Below are positions 43,627-56,445 of a stretch of 64,000 bases of DNA, piece after piece; within the stretch, counting starts at the first letter, position 1, and every line of letters begins with the position of its first letter. The notes under the pieces are model-generated. The model saw only the letters and a list, made by a program, of their open reading frames with translations, was not told the origin of the DNA and ran no database searches. This DNA is from Megaustenia siamemsis (Eukaryota; Mollusca; Gastropoda; Stylommatophora; Ariophantidae). Where the stretch lies: positions 96,558,202-96,622,201 of the forward strand of contig JAVIAB010000124.1 of NCBI GenBank assembly GCA_032433765.1, given 5' to 3'. Position numbers and translations under genes: made by a program.

Positions 43627-45997
43627 GTAAAGGTAAAGTGCGAGACTTGAACCGGCGTCTTAGCACGCGAGTTTCCACCAATATGTGCTCGGTCGCCTAT
43701 CCAGAAATGTTTGGAGATTTTCTGGATAGTGTCGCTTCAAGCATCGAAACTCACAATGTGAGACGGCATTCCTCACCTTCCCAGAGTACCACCTTGGTAC
43801 CCATTTCTGCCAACGGCTGGGTCGACAGTGGGGGATTTTTTTTTTCCAACCACGAGTTGAGAAATTCAACAAACTCCCTAACAAAGTATTCACGGTAGAA
43901 TAAGAGTGAAAACAATTTAAGGAAACAGTAACAACACCTCTAAAGCATTTTCTGGAACGAAGCTAAGAACAAAAGAAAAGAAAAAAGAGCACCCCAAGGT
44001 GGAACGAAACAATCAGAGAAGCAATTAAAGAAAATAAAAAAACTGTAACTTAAAAATTGGAGGGAGAGCAAGAACCAAGAAAAATATGAACAATATGCCT
44101 TAGTTCGAAAAAGAGTTAAAATCGTGATCAAAGAAACTGAACAAAAGAATTGGACAGAATTCGGATAAATCATGAGCAGGGACTTCAAGACAGCCACAAG
44201 CGATTTCTACAAAACAGAAAAAGCCACAAGAGCGAGAAAAGAAAACCATGATCCTATTGAGCTCATAAATGACAAAGACGGACAGCCAATATCAAATAAC
44301 CAATATATGCAAAAGAGATGGAAAGAATATTTTGAAGACCTGATAAACATAACAACTACTAATAAGACAATAAAAACCACGCTAGAACTCACAAATACTG
44401 AACCCAACATCATGAAGTAAAATTTGAAGAAGTAATCAAATATGCACCAAAATATAAAGCAACGGGGATAGATAACATACCAATAGAAATAATAGCAGCA
44501 GCAGGTGAAACAGGAGTGACATGGCTAAACATAATATTTAATGCAGCATGGCATGAACAACAAGCCCCAGAAGACTGGCAACAGGCAATCATCGTACCAA
44601 TATGGAAAAATAAAGGTAACAAAAGAGACTGCAATCAATATAGAGGTATATCTCTCTCAGCCATGTAGGAAAGCTATACGCCAAAATCGTGAAAAAAAGG
44701 TTGAGACCAATAATAGAACTACAGTTAAGCGATTCTCAAATGGGGTTTCAAAAAAAAAAAAAAAACAGAGGATTTACTGATGTTCTATTCACATTAAAAC
44801 AGCTTGAAGAAAAAACGACAGAACACAATCAAAATGTATACATAGCCTTCATTGACCAGGAATAAAAAATCGACAGAGTAAACAGTGAACAACTGGGGGA
44901 GATACTAACAACATACGGAGTAAGCCAACATCTAACCAACCTAATTAAAAGTCTCTACATCAACAGTAGCCGTAGGGTCAGAACAGCAGCAGGTTATACA
45001 GACCACTTCAAAGTTAGATCAGGTGTAAGACAGGGGTGCATACTATTCCCCCAACTGTTTATTACATACATGGACCATATATGCAAGCTAGCCAACCCAT
45101 CATAGACAGTAGAGATCAACGAGCTTTTACTTGCAGACGATCAAGCACTAATACATGAAACAATAGAAGAACCTACAAGAACACTTAAACAAACTCAACA
45201 GCTCACGTATAATCTACAACATGAAAATCAACATCAGTGAAACAGAAGTCATGAATGTCGACAAAAAGAAACAGAACATCAACATATCTATAGAAGGCAG
45301 ACAACTAACACAAATAGAGGAATTCAAATATCTAGGAAGTTTAGTGACACACGATAATCCTCAAACAGCAGAGATAGAATCAAGATGCAACAAAGCTTGG
45401 CAAATCATTGGACAGTTATCACCATTATTGTCCAACAAGGAAATAACTCTGGAGGCAAAACGAGCACTATACAATACAATCTTCATCCCAACGTTGTGCT
45501 ACCAATGCCAGACCTGGACCCTAGATGCAAGAACAATAAGAAAAATAACCTCTACAGAGATGAAATGTGTTAGACGAATGAAAGGAAACAGTCTGAGAGA
45601 TAAGATCAGAAATGAAGAAATGAAAAAAAGCTAGGAATAGCCCCAGTCATAGAATATATAAGGAAACAACAGATAAAGGGGTTTGGCCACGTGACAAAGC
45701 AGAAAGATCAAAATACAACACAACGAGCCTTCAGCAAACGTTGTGAGAACAGCAGACCCAAGGGTCGACTACGAAAAAGATGGATCGATAGAATATTAGA
45801 AGCACTAGGAAACATACCAGCAGCAGAGGCGAACAGAAGAGCAAAATACCGCAAATTATATCTGCCCTCGACGCTGAAAGGCAGATGAGGAAGGAAAGAG
45901 GAAGAGGAACCACGAGCACAATTCACACTGCTCTCAGCGGGAATCGAACACGGGTTGTCCGAACGGAACGTCGGTAGTCCAGTCGGGTGGTTTTCCG
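43627..45997 (-). mobile_element. SINE2 split by LINE f
   Basis: The body (43627-43856) and part of the tRNA-like head with box B (45917-45997) lie in minus orientation. AGCGAGAAAG flanks the whole element exactly (43617-43626 and 45998-46007). The head is cut before box A (ends at GGTGGTTTTCC), so the insertion was 5'-truncated. Confidence 0.82.
43857..45907 (+). mobile_element. LINE f, 2.05 kb, inserted in SINE2
   Basis: AACCACGAG flanks it exactly (43848-43856 and 45908-45916). The + strand carries, with frameshifts: QPISNNQYMQKRWKEYFEDLIN, ATGIDNIPIEIIAAAGE and EDWQQAIIVPIWKNKG (RT boxes 1-2), SDSQMGF-like and SGVRQGCIL, ELLLADDQALIHE (catalytic ADD near 45140), KYLGSLVTHDNPQTAEI, IFIPTLCYQCQTWTLDART and RMKGNSLRDKIRNEEM, then the RKRWIDRILEALGNI tail. 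The endonuclease part is missing (5' truncation). Non-LTR retrotransposon; inactive. Confidence 0.85.
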
Positions 45998-46367
45998 AGC
46001 GAGAAAGACATTTCAACAATGCTATATAGAACCAATTATGGTCTTATGGAAGTGAATCATGGACAGGAGAGAAACAAATTAAAAGACAATTGGAGGCCAC
46101 ATAGATGCGATTTTTCAGAAGAATGTTCAGATTTCCCGGGACAGCTAAAAAGCCCATCAAAGAAATTCTGAAAGAGGCCAACACAAAAAGGGAACGCATA
46201 AGCATTTTATGGCACATCATGAGAATGGAAAGTTGAAATAATTGGTTAAAACTTGAAAAATACAGGGAAAGAGAGGTCGCGGACGACAAAGATAGGAGAT
46301 ACCTGATAGCTTGCTGTGATGGCACGGAAAACAATCAACAATATAATTGATACGTTGTACTGTGTGT

Positions 46368-46630
46368 GGAGCCGCGATAGCTCAGTGGTTGGTGAACTGG
46401 TCTAAAAAAGGACAAGAGGTAGGGTTCGATCCCCACCGACGACTTCCAGGTTCACCCAGCCTTTAATAGATACCTGATTTTTTCTGAGAAAGTAAAGCGA
46501 CACGGGCGTAATACCGACCACATTACCCCAAAAATCATGTGCCAAAGGTCTGTAAAATTTATGGTCACTAACACCATATTCCCCATACGCCACTTGGCGT
46601 GACGGAGGCACTTTATTTATTTTTTTTTTT
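46368..46630 (+). mobile_element. SINE1 copy in LINE b1 3' end
   Basis: A + strand SINE1 with clear box A (TAGCTCAGTGG) and box B (GGTTCGATCCC), body and oligo(T) end (46613-46630). It cuts the LINE b1 before its ATG tail. Confidence 0.87.
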
Positions 46631-46814
46631 ACTCGGTTCGGCATATAATGGTGATGTTTTTAATCTACCGAGCTTTGTAAATCGTTGTTTTTGCAGCTTT
46701 ATCGGACCTGTCGATTTATTGTACACCAAGATCACACCAAAATCACATAAAGTTTTCTGAACGATGTTGCGTCCAAGGTTTTGGAGAGAAATATGAACAG
46801 TTTTAGAAATTCTT

Positions 46815-47010
46815 TGTCAAAGTTTCTGCCACGGTCTCTATTACATCATCATTATAAATATACTAGTTGCATGTTCAGTCGTTACATTGGAATATAGAAT
46901 TCCACACAAGAAGTCATAGAATGTAACAAAATAAAAGCAAGTCTCACCTAAACTCCAGTCTCAACGCCACCATGACGTAATGGTATATAGTGTTGGTACC
47001 TATATACTTT
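46815..47010 (+). promoter_or_regulatory. proximal 5' flank block shared with gene A
   Basis: GTCTCTATTACATCATC, GTTGCATGTTCAGTCG and CACCATGACGTAATGGTATATAGT match 6735-6915 upstream of gene A. It ends 840 bp before the gene C start codon. Conservation may only reflect shared descent; a promoter role is a guess. Confidence 0.4.
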
Positions 47011-47071
47011 TCACAGTTTTTAATAATAAAAATGCAATAAGCATTTAGCGTTTAGTGAAACTAGAAGTCGA

Positions 47072-47320
47072 GAGCCACGATAGCTCAGTGGTTAGTGAAC
47101 TGGACTACAAAGGACAAGAGGTAGGGTTTGATCCCAACCGACGGCTTCCGTTCACCAACCATTTAATGGGAACGGGATTTTTTTTCTGGGAAAGTAAAGC
47201 GGCACGGGCGTAATACCGACCACATTACCCCAAAAATCATGTGCCGAAGGTTTGTAAAATTTATGGTCACTAACACCATATTCTCTATACGCCACTTGGT
47301 GGAAAGGGGGTACTTGTGTT
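47072..47320 (+). mobile_element. SINE1 copy in the 5' flank of gene C
   Basis: A + strand SINE1 (box A TAGCTCAGTGG, box B GGTTTGATCCC with one change). Gene A has no insertion at the same point (GTGAAACTAGAA near 7013-7025), so the SINE arrived after the duplication. It lies about 530 bp before the gene C start codon. Confidence 0.83.
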
Positions 47321-47849
47321 GTTGAAACTGTCTACCACAATCCTTCGGTGAAGAACACAATATCTAGTCTTGAATAGACCATTTCCAGAACTCCAATGAT
47401 TCCTTTCTTAGATAATTGGTAAATTTAGTAAAATTGACCGCTCGACTTGGTATCAAAGGAGTTATTATTAAGCACTAAGCCTCCACGCTACATATATTTT
47501 TTATTTTAAAAATACACTAACATATTTCATTGCTAAGCTCTTTACCACATTTATTTTCTTCAGTATTTCATTTAAATGCACAAGTAAAATTAATTTAAAA
47601 ACAAAAATGAACTGATCTAAATTGACATTTCATCTTTTTTTATGTTTTCAGAGATAAAGAGAACATCGTCCTGCATAGAAAATACTGCTTTCCCTCAAAT
47701 TACAAAACAATCGTGTTCGACAAGATGTTAGAGAAATAACAAATACTTGATACACAGTGAGATAACTACTATTAAAAACAAAACTGCGTGAGGACTGAAC
47801 AGTTCAATGTGCCAAGTGAAGAACTAGATATTCATGATCTACATACAAA

Positions 47850-48015
47850 ATGGAACAAGAAAACATAATTGATGTTGTAACATTGATAATGGGCTGGGTA
47901 TTCTTCACTGTGGTGTGTCAAGTTATTGATTTGTTTGGTATATTCACAAACATCGTCAACATTATCGTGTTCAGTAAGCAGGGCTTCACAGATACCGTGA
48001 ACATCAGCCTATTAG
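47850..48015 (+). CDS. gene C exon 1 (N-terminus, TM1)
   Basis: Starts at the ATG of MEQENIIDVV; the upstream ATG used as an alternative in gene A is here followed by an in-frame TAG, which decides the start. The donor is G|GTACAG, phase 1. A conserved TTTTCAG ending at 47651 suggests the exon begins at 47652. Confidence 0.86.
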
Positions 48016-49718
48016 GTACAGACATTAAGGAGGATGTATATTGTCTTGTGTTACAAATATGTGTTTAAATATGTAGCATGTGACGTGTTGTCAGACGGTG
48101 GATAGCAAACAATAATGGTTTGTCTGTAATTTGGAAATACTCTAAGGTATGCTGATGACACAGTCATAATCGCTAAGAGTGAAAATGAGTTACAAGAAGT
48201 GTTGGACATTCTTCTATTTCTTCTTCTACTTTCCTTCCTGATCTGCCTTTCAGCGTCGAGGGGAGATATAATTTCCGGTCTTTTTGCTCTCCTGTTCGCC
48301 TCTGCTGCTGTTATGTTTCCTAGTGCTTCCAATATTCCATCAATCCATCTTTTTCGTGGTCGACCCTTGGGTCTGGTGTTCTCACAACGTTGGTTGAAGG
48401 CTCACTGTGTTGTATTTTGATCATTCTGCCTTGTCACGTGACCAAACAAATTTATCTGTAGTTTCATTATATATTCTATCTTCTTCTTCCTCTTTTCTTT
48501 CCTTCGTCATCTGTCTTTCAGCGTCGAGGGGAGATATAATTTGCGGTCTTTTGCTCTTCTGTTTGCTTCTGCTGCTGATATGTTTCCTAGTGCTTCTAAT
48601 ATTCCATCGACCCATCTTTTTCGTGTTCGACCCTTGGGTCTGGTGTTCTCACAACCTTTGTTGAAGGATCGTTGTGTTGTGTTTTGTTCTTTCTGCCTAG
48701 TCACGTGGCCAAACCATTTTATCCAGTGTTTCCTTATATATTCTATAGCGGGGGCTATTTCTAGCTTTTTTCTCAATTCTTCATTTCTGATCTTATCTCT
48801 CAGACTGTTTCCTGTCATTCGTCTAACACATTTCATCTCTGTAGAGGTTATTTTTCTTATTGTTCTTGCATCTAGGGTCGAGGTCTGACATTGGTAGCAC
48901 AACGTTGGGATGAAGATTGTATTGTATAGTGCTCGTTTTGCCTCCAGAGTTATTTCCTTGTTGGACAAAAGTGGTGATAACTGTCCGATGATTTGCCAAG
49001 CTTTGTTGCATCTTGATTCTATCTCTGCTGTTTGGGAATTGTCGTTTGTCATTAGACTTCCTAGGTATTTGAATTCATCTACTTGTTTTAGTTGTCTGCC
49101 TTCTATAGATATGTTGATGTTCTGTTTTTTTTTGGCGACATTCATTACTTCTGTTTTGTTGATGTTGATTTTCATGTTGTATTTTGTGCCTGAGATGTTC
49201 AATTTGTTTAAGTGTTCTTGTAGGTCTTCTATTGTTTCATGTATTAGTGCCTGGTCGTCTGCAAATAGAAGCTCGTTGATCTCCTCTGTCTCTGATGGGT
49301 TGGCTAGATTGCATATGTGGTCCATGTATGTAATAAACAGTAGGGGGGATAGTACGCACCTCTTTCTTACACCTGATCTAACTTCGAAGTGGTATGTGTA
49401 GCCTGCTGCTGTTCTGACCTTGCAGCTGCTGTTGACGTAGAGACTTTTAATAAGGTTGATTAGAAGTTGGCTTACTCCGTATGTTGTTAGTACCTCCCAC
49501 AGTTGTTCTCTGTTTACTCTGTCGAATGTTTTTTCTTGGTCAATGAAGGCTATGTATAAGTTTTGATTGTGTTCTGTCGTTTTTTTTGCAAGCTGTTTTA
49601 ATGTGAATAGTGCGTCGGAACATCCTCTGTTTTTTTCGGAACCCCATTTGAGAATCGCTTAACTGTAGTTCTATCATTGGTCTCAGCCTTTTTTCCAATA
49701 TTTTGGTGTATAGCTTTC

Positions 49719-49812
<94 letters not shown>

Positions 49813-52800
49813 TATGGCGGGGTGCTATTCCTAGCTTCTTTTTCAGTTCCTCATTTCTGATCTTATTTCACAGACTGTTTCCTGTCATTCGTCTAACACA
49901 TTTCATATCAGTAGAGTAACATTATTTTTACTGTTGGACATTAAAGTGAAAGAAAGCAAAAATAAAGGACTCGGCCTTAATAGCAAAATGACAGAGGTAA
50001 TGGTAACAACAAAGAAAAAGACATCACCTCAGTGCAAAATAAAGACAAGTGGAACAATATTAAAACAGGTAAATGAATTTAAATATTTAGCAACTTTGTT
50101 AACCTCAGACGGAAGATGTACAAAAGAGGTGAGATGCAGAATGGCTCAGGCAAAAGCAGCTTCCAAAAAATGAGGAAGATACTATGCAATCCGTTTTTGA
50201 CAATAGAAATAAGAAAAATAGTTCTTAAATGTTATGTAGAGCCAGTCTTAACAAATGGATGCGACTCATGGACAATAGGACTACAGACAAGGTAATCACT
50301 GGAATCTGTAGAAATGTGGTTTTACAGAAGATTGTTGAGAATACCATGGACAGCTACAAAGAGTAATGAAAATATTCTGAAAAATTCTGAGATCAAAGCA
50401 AAAAGAGAGCTAATTTGCAATATTAAGAAGAAAGACATCTGGTCAGAATGAATCCTCACCAATCACCATCAAGCGCGTTCTTCTCGAGAATGCATGGGAA
50501 AAGACCAAGAGGAAGACCCAGAAGAAGATGGATAGATGCAGTGACAGAGACATGTAACAACAAAGGAAAATCACTAATTCAGACAATTCGAGCAGCACAA
50601 GAACGACAAATGATATAAATCACGACACCTTTTAGGTATCAGTGAAAGAGAAAAGAAGAAGAAAGAAGAAGAAGAAGAAAGAATCATCACTTTTGACCAT
50701 GTAATGAAAAGAGAACAACTGTCATATATTGTAACAACTGGAAAAATAGAGGGACGAAGAGATAGAGAGAAGCAAATAGAAAAAATAACAGACAGCTTAA
50801 GAGAATGGCTTGGCAGAAGGTCAACAACAGAAATTATAAATAACTGCCGAGATCGAAAGTTGTGGAGAGACATGACAACCTACGCCAGCAGGCCCGGTAC
50901 TTGATGATGATGATGATGTAATTTGGCAATATATTAGTGACTTAATCTTAGTATTCTCGCAGCACCGAATCTACCAATACTGGATAGACAGATCTGGCAT
51001 CAGAATGAACATGATGTATTTATTGTGTCTATCCCCACTTAATTTATCCAGCGCATTTTGGCTTCTGATACTAACATTAATTCCTCAAAAGTTGTTGTGC
51101 CATTCTTATTTGTTTTCTCTATGTTTTATGATTTGACGCCAGATTTATAAGATTTTTTTTCGACCCAAGAGAATTATGTTAAGGAATCACCGCAAACATC
51201 CTGATGTTTGCAAAATTGTAGTAATTAAATTAAAATAAGACCAATTATAACTTCTATTAATATTCCAATTGTTGTGATTTATTTTCCATTTTAATGTTGA
51301 AATTATTTTTTTCGTGATACTGTCATGGTGATTAGACAAAAGATCAAAATATTTGCTATTGTAATTGAGGAAAATGTAACAATGTGTTAGCAATGGCGAA
51401 ATGAGACAATAACTTCAATTTTTAGTCTGTCTTAAATATGTGATATAATGGTGCTAACATGAACAAGTTTAATTACAGCATGGAAATATACATACACGTG
51501 ACTGAGCAACAAAGTAATTAATATGGCATTTATTATCTTTCCTTTAATTTAATTACCTCCGGTAATTAGCCTCACAAATTACACTCGTTTCACGTTATAA
51601 CCTTTCTGAACACCTTCATTGATTAATTATTCCATGCAAGTCATCATTACGTGTACATACATAGGTGCCTATTATTTTGAGAATTAAACCCGCATGTATT
51701 TTATTGAAAAAACAATATTGCTACTGACGGGTACATTTGCTACTGTACTATGCTAATTGTTTGAAGTAAAATTGTCTTATCGGTGATTTATTTACTTGAG
51801 ATTTGAGAAGATCCGTTGCAATCGCACAGTATGCAAAACTGGTAATCACGTCCTCCAGTCAGATACGGTTCTCTTCCCTAATGGTCCTTTTGAGATCAGA
51901 AAGAGATTCACTTGTATATCGCGCAACATTACCTATGTCATCATATGTAAGCGATGCCAGTTGACCTACAAAATTGAATCAGGACGCCATCTCTGAGAAG
52001 ATGCCGAGAACATCTATATGACGTCACTCGAGATGCAGACACCCCAATAGAATCCCCTCCCCCTTTTCAACTCTCAGCGCCATCAGGGTAAGGCGGATGT
52101 CTTAGTCACTGGCCTGCTGTAATGTTCTCCTGACAGCAGCAGCCGGTTCACTTTAGAGAATCGTATTTTCGTCACATGGGTTGCCTTACCTCACTTGGGA
52201 TCAATGTTTCCTACGAGTAACCCCTCTCTATTTCACCTTCCTCCCCTTTTTTCCTTCTGTCACTCGCATTTCACCACCGCTTCTTTTGTTTCCCCTTCTC
52301 TCCTCTCTCTTTTATATAATAAGTAGATGAGATAAGGCAGAACTGTAGGGAGGGTATATAGACATACTTCTTCCATAATGTGTAACTTCAAGCTATTAAT
52401 TGTATGAAATATTTCTTTGAAGCTACTACTTGTTGACCTTGACTTTTTCTGACTATTTGTATACTTTGAGACTACTAGTCTTGACCTTTACTTTGCTTAC
52501 TTCAGCAAGTTAGTGTTGTCTAAGAAGAGTGGCTAATGACACATAGCTTAAGGATTTTAGCATTTACTTTGTATTATTGGCAGGAATTATGCTTTTGCTT
52601 CTTACAAGTGTAGCTCAGCATCTACGTTAAGAAGCCTTTCCTATTTTGTTACCCCTACATTTTCAGTCTAAATTATTCATATAGTAGTTTTAGAGGGAAT
52701 ATTAATTTAGTCTAATTAAAATTTATGTTGTATAGAGCAAATAAACTTAAAATAAATGTGAATATTTATACAATAAAACACATGCATACTTTCATAAATG

Positions 52801-55800
52801 GATGCTTACGCAGAATAAAAGGATGGAAATGGCAGGACAAAATCACTAACATGGAATTATGGAAATGTACCAGTCAAATACAAGTGGATAAAGAGATACA
52901 GCGAAGACGATGGCGCTGGATAGGACACTCACTACGGAAGCCAACTGAGAGTATTACACAGCAGGGCCTTTTTTGGAATCCTCAGGGGAAAAGACAAAGA
53001 GGAAGTCCAATGAATTATTGGAAAAGACAGATAGAAGCAGAGATGAAGATGATGGGGAAGACATGGAATGATTTTAAAAGAATGGCAAAGAACAAAACGA
53101 CTTGGATTGTGTTTGTTGAAGACCTATGCTCCAGTGGGAGCTAAAAAGGTGGAAGGAGAAGAAGAAAACACATGCAAAATATGGCGTTTGGCTGCGACTT
53201 ATTTTAAATTAAAATAATTTAGACTTCATATTCAGGTAACATAACTGAACACGAACACAATTTATAATCATTGACTGACTTACTGACAATGACACACTCA
53301 TAAAGTAAGTCATCGTTTTTATACATTTGTATACTATTCTCTATATATCCTTATATCAATTCTAGCCACACATTTGTAAAAAGTAAAGTAAAGTGCCCCC
53401 GTCACGCCAAGTGGCGTATAGGGAATATGGTGTTAGTGACCATACATTTTACAAACCTTCGGCACATGATTTTTGGGGTAATGTGGTCGGTATTACTATG
53501 TATGTAGATACTGCAAAAATTGTGTTTCTTGTACAGGGTTGGCGGTATCAGATATTGGATATGTAACAACGCTACTTTTAACAAGCATATTCTACAGTCC
53601 ATCCTTCATGAGCCTGGACTTACCTTTTGATCCTGTGGATGTTATTTACCTGACTAGCGGAATACCCCACACGGTGTTCACTCGCATTACCTGCTGGATA
53701 ACCGCATTGATCACTCTAGAGAGGTGTTTGTGTATAGCAGCACCGTTAAAGGTAACTGTTTTCTTTATTATTTCAATTTACTAAATAGATGTTTTTCAAA
53801 AAAAGTATTGCGTAAAACTGTGTTCACGCACGCTGCTATAACTTTATCGTGTGCCTGCGTTGCTACAGCACTCAAAAAGTTAGTTTCTTTAAACTAGCAT
53901 TTATAATATGAGGGAATATTGAAAAAAAAAACCCATTTACCATTACACACTTTGTAAGGACGTTCATGATTTCCATAGACGTATGCGCTTACAGTTCCAT
54001 TTCTTTAGGGCACTACTGCTGTTTCCTCCTCACCCACCCCTGTAGATGAGATTTCTCGTTTCCACTCCCGTAAATCGGATTGGACCCCACGACACGGCGC
54101 ATCACGGGCTTTGGATCTCTACATAAAGGCCACCTCACGTGAGACACAACAACTGTGCCCTAGAAAACTTCACCGCTATAATTTATCTCTTTCTGAGTGT
54201 CGGGCCCTCTCTAGTCTCCGCCGCCGGGAGGACATTGTCATCAAACCGGCAGACAAGAGGGGAGCGGTGGTAGTCTGGCGTAAAGACTTATACATTTCAG
54301 AGGGTAACAAACAGTTATCCAATACCACGTTTTATAAACCTGCCCTGACGACGCCACTGTCCTCCACAACAAGCAGGTCCAATCTACCATCAAGGAACTG
54401 ATCCGAGACAACCTCTGTCCTCCTAGTGCGTCCTGCCTCATTATCCCCAATAATGGACTTGGGAAACCATCATTCTACATGCTCCCCAAAATTCACAAGA
54501 TCGACAATCCAGGACGCCCCATCGTGTCAGCGTGTGCTTGCCCGACTGAACACATATCTGACTATCTAGACAGTGTCTTCCAGCCCATGGTAGTTAGTCT
54601 TCCCGCATATGTCAAGGACACTAACCATGCCTTGAGTATCTTCTCTTCCATCTCTCTCTCCCGTGGTCGCTTATACCGACTTTTCGCCCCTGATGTGTGC
54701 TCTCTCTACACCTCTATTCCTCATTCCGACGGCCTCCTTGCTTTACGGTTCTTTCTTGACCAGAGGCAACACCCCTCTGTTGATATTACCAATCTTCTCC
54801 GCTTTACTGAGCTTGTACTCAGCCTCAACACCTTTGAGTTCAATGGTAACTTCTATGACCAAGTTAATGGAGTAGCCATGGGCACCAAGATGGGTCCCAG
54901 CTATGCTTGCCTATTTATGGGTTACCTTGAACACCAAATTCTCAATTCATATCAAGGTCCCCTTCCCATCATATACCACCGGTACATTGATGACTGCTTC
55001 GGACTTACCGATCTACCTGAAGATGATCTCTCCAGGTTTATAGACTACATTGGCAGTTATCACAAAGCTATCAATATTGCATGTTGTATATCCACCTCCT
55101 CTGTTACCTTCCTAGATCTAATGTTTCCTTGGGTACCTCTGGCCTCCACACCTTGATTTTCTATAAACCCACAGACCCCCATTGTTATCTTCTCTATTCT
55201 TCATCACATTCACATTCTTGTCGTGATTCAATTCCGTTTTCCCAGTTATTGCGTCTCCATCGCATCTGCCATGATGACCAAGATTTCCTCCAACAGGCTA
55301 ACCTCATGTTATGTTTCTTCAGCCGTCGGCTTTATCCAGATTCGATCCTCCAGTCTGCCCTCAAGCGGGTCCTCGTTATCTCCCGTCCCGAGGCACTCAC
55401 TCCTTCCAACCGCCCCCTTTCTGAGAGAACTCTACTCACCCTCACCTATCATCCTCACAATTTGGCTGCTGTGAAGATACTCAACCGCTACCGTTCCATT
55501 CTCCTCTCCGATCCCACTACCCGTCTACTTTTTAGTGATCCCCCGATGATTGCCTTCAAGCGCGACAGGAATTTGGGAGATATTCTGGTTAGAAGCCATC
55601 TCCCACGCTTCGACCATCAACACTTCGGTACGGCCCTTTGTGATCGGAACTGTATCACCTGTGCCTATGTGCTCCCTACTGACTCGGTCTTAATCCCTAA
55701 TGGACGGTTCGAGATCAAGCATGGCTTCACATGTGTGTCCCGTAACATCATTTATGCCATCATATGCCAACGATGCCACATGTCGTACATTGGCGAGTGG

Positions 55801-56398
55801 AAGACGATTAGCGGAAAGATTTTGTGACCATCTACGAGATGTTCAAGAAAATACTGGCATTCCAGTGTCTTCCCATTTCAACTCCTCAGATCACAAGGGC
55901 AAAGACGACATCCGTATCACTGGTATTGTCCATTGTCACTCTGGCGACCGCAGCCGATTCGCTTTGGAGAATCGCCTCATAGTCCAGTATGGCTCGTTGA
56001 CCCCACGAGGCATGAATGTATCACATTCTTACACCTAGTTCCCTTTCGGTTACTCCTTCCCTTTTGCATAGCCTTCTCTACTGCCCATGTTTGGGCTCTT
56101 TAGTCTATCTACTATGCCATGCCATTCATAGCTCACCTCCACTAGTCCCCATTGAGACACTTCGGTGTTCTCCTATACCGCTTTTTCCTGTGCTACTTAC
56201 CCCTGATATGTTTTATTGTACCCCACTCTCAGCCTTTTGAGTACCTGTTATTCTACAGTTCTATTCTTTCTTCTCTGTGTTTGCACACTGACCTTGGTGT
56301 GTACTCTGCTGGTTATGTGTGCGTTATGCGCACATTTCTACACATATATGATTGTCCCAGTATGGGTGTGCACATGCATGTGTGTGTTCATATGTATT

Positions 56399-56445
<47 letters not shown>

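Larger units (their letters stand above)
43295..46367 (+). mobile_element. LINE b1 copy, host of a nested SINE2 and LINE f
   Basis: The left part (43295-43626) has KERIKEGLSLNSKKTDVMVISKK-like coding and KSMSIEARK; the right part (46008-46367) continues RHFNNAI*NQLWSYGSESWTGEKQIKRQLEAT and FRRMFRFPGTAKKPIKEIL. Joined at the 10-bp repeat AGCGAGAAAG they are in register with the b1 copy at 8481-9192. The 3' end is cut by a SINE1. Confidence 0.78.
48135..50915 (+). mobile_element. LINE b2 copy in intron 1 of gene C, split by LINE f
   Basis: The left part reads LRYADDTVIIAKSENELQEVLDI (intact ADD box). The right part (49943-50915) continues with VKESKNKGLGLNSKMTEVMV, FKYLATLLTSDGRCTKEV, MKREQLSYIVTTGKIEGRRDREKQ and YASRPGT and ends in a GAT trinucleotide tail. 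The junction repeats TGTTGGACATT exactly (48200-48210 and 49932-49942). A small segment near 50450-50640 does not match other b2 copies. Confidence 0.8.
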
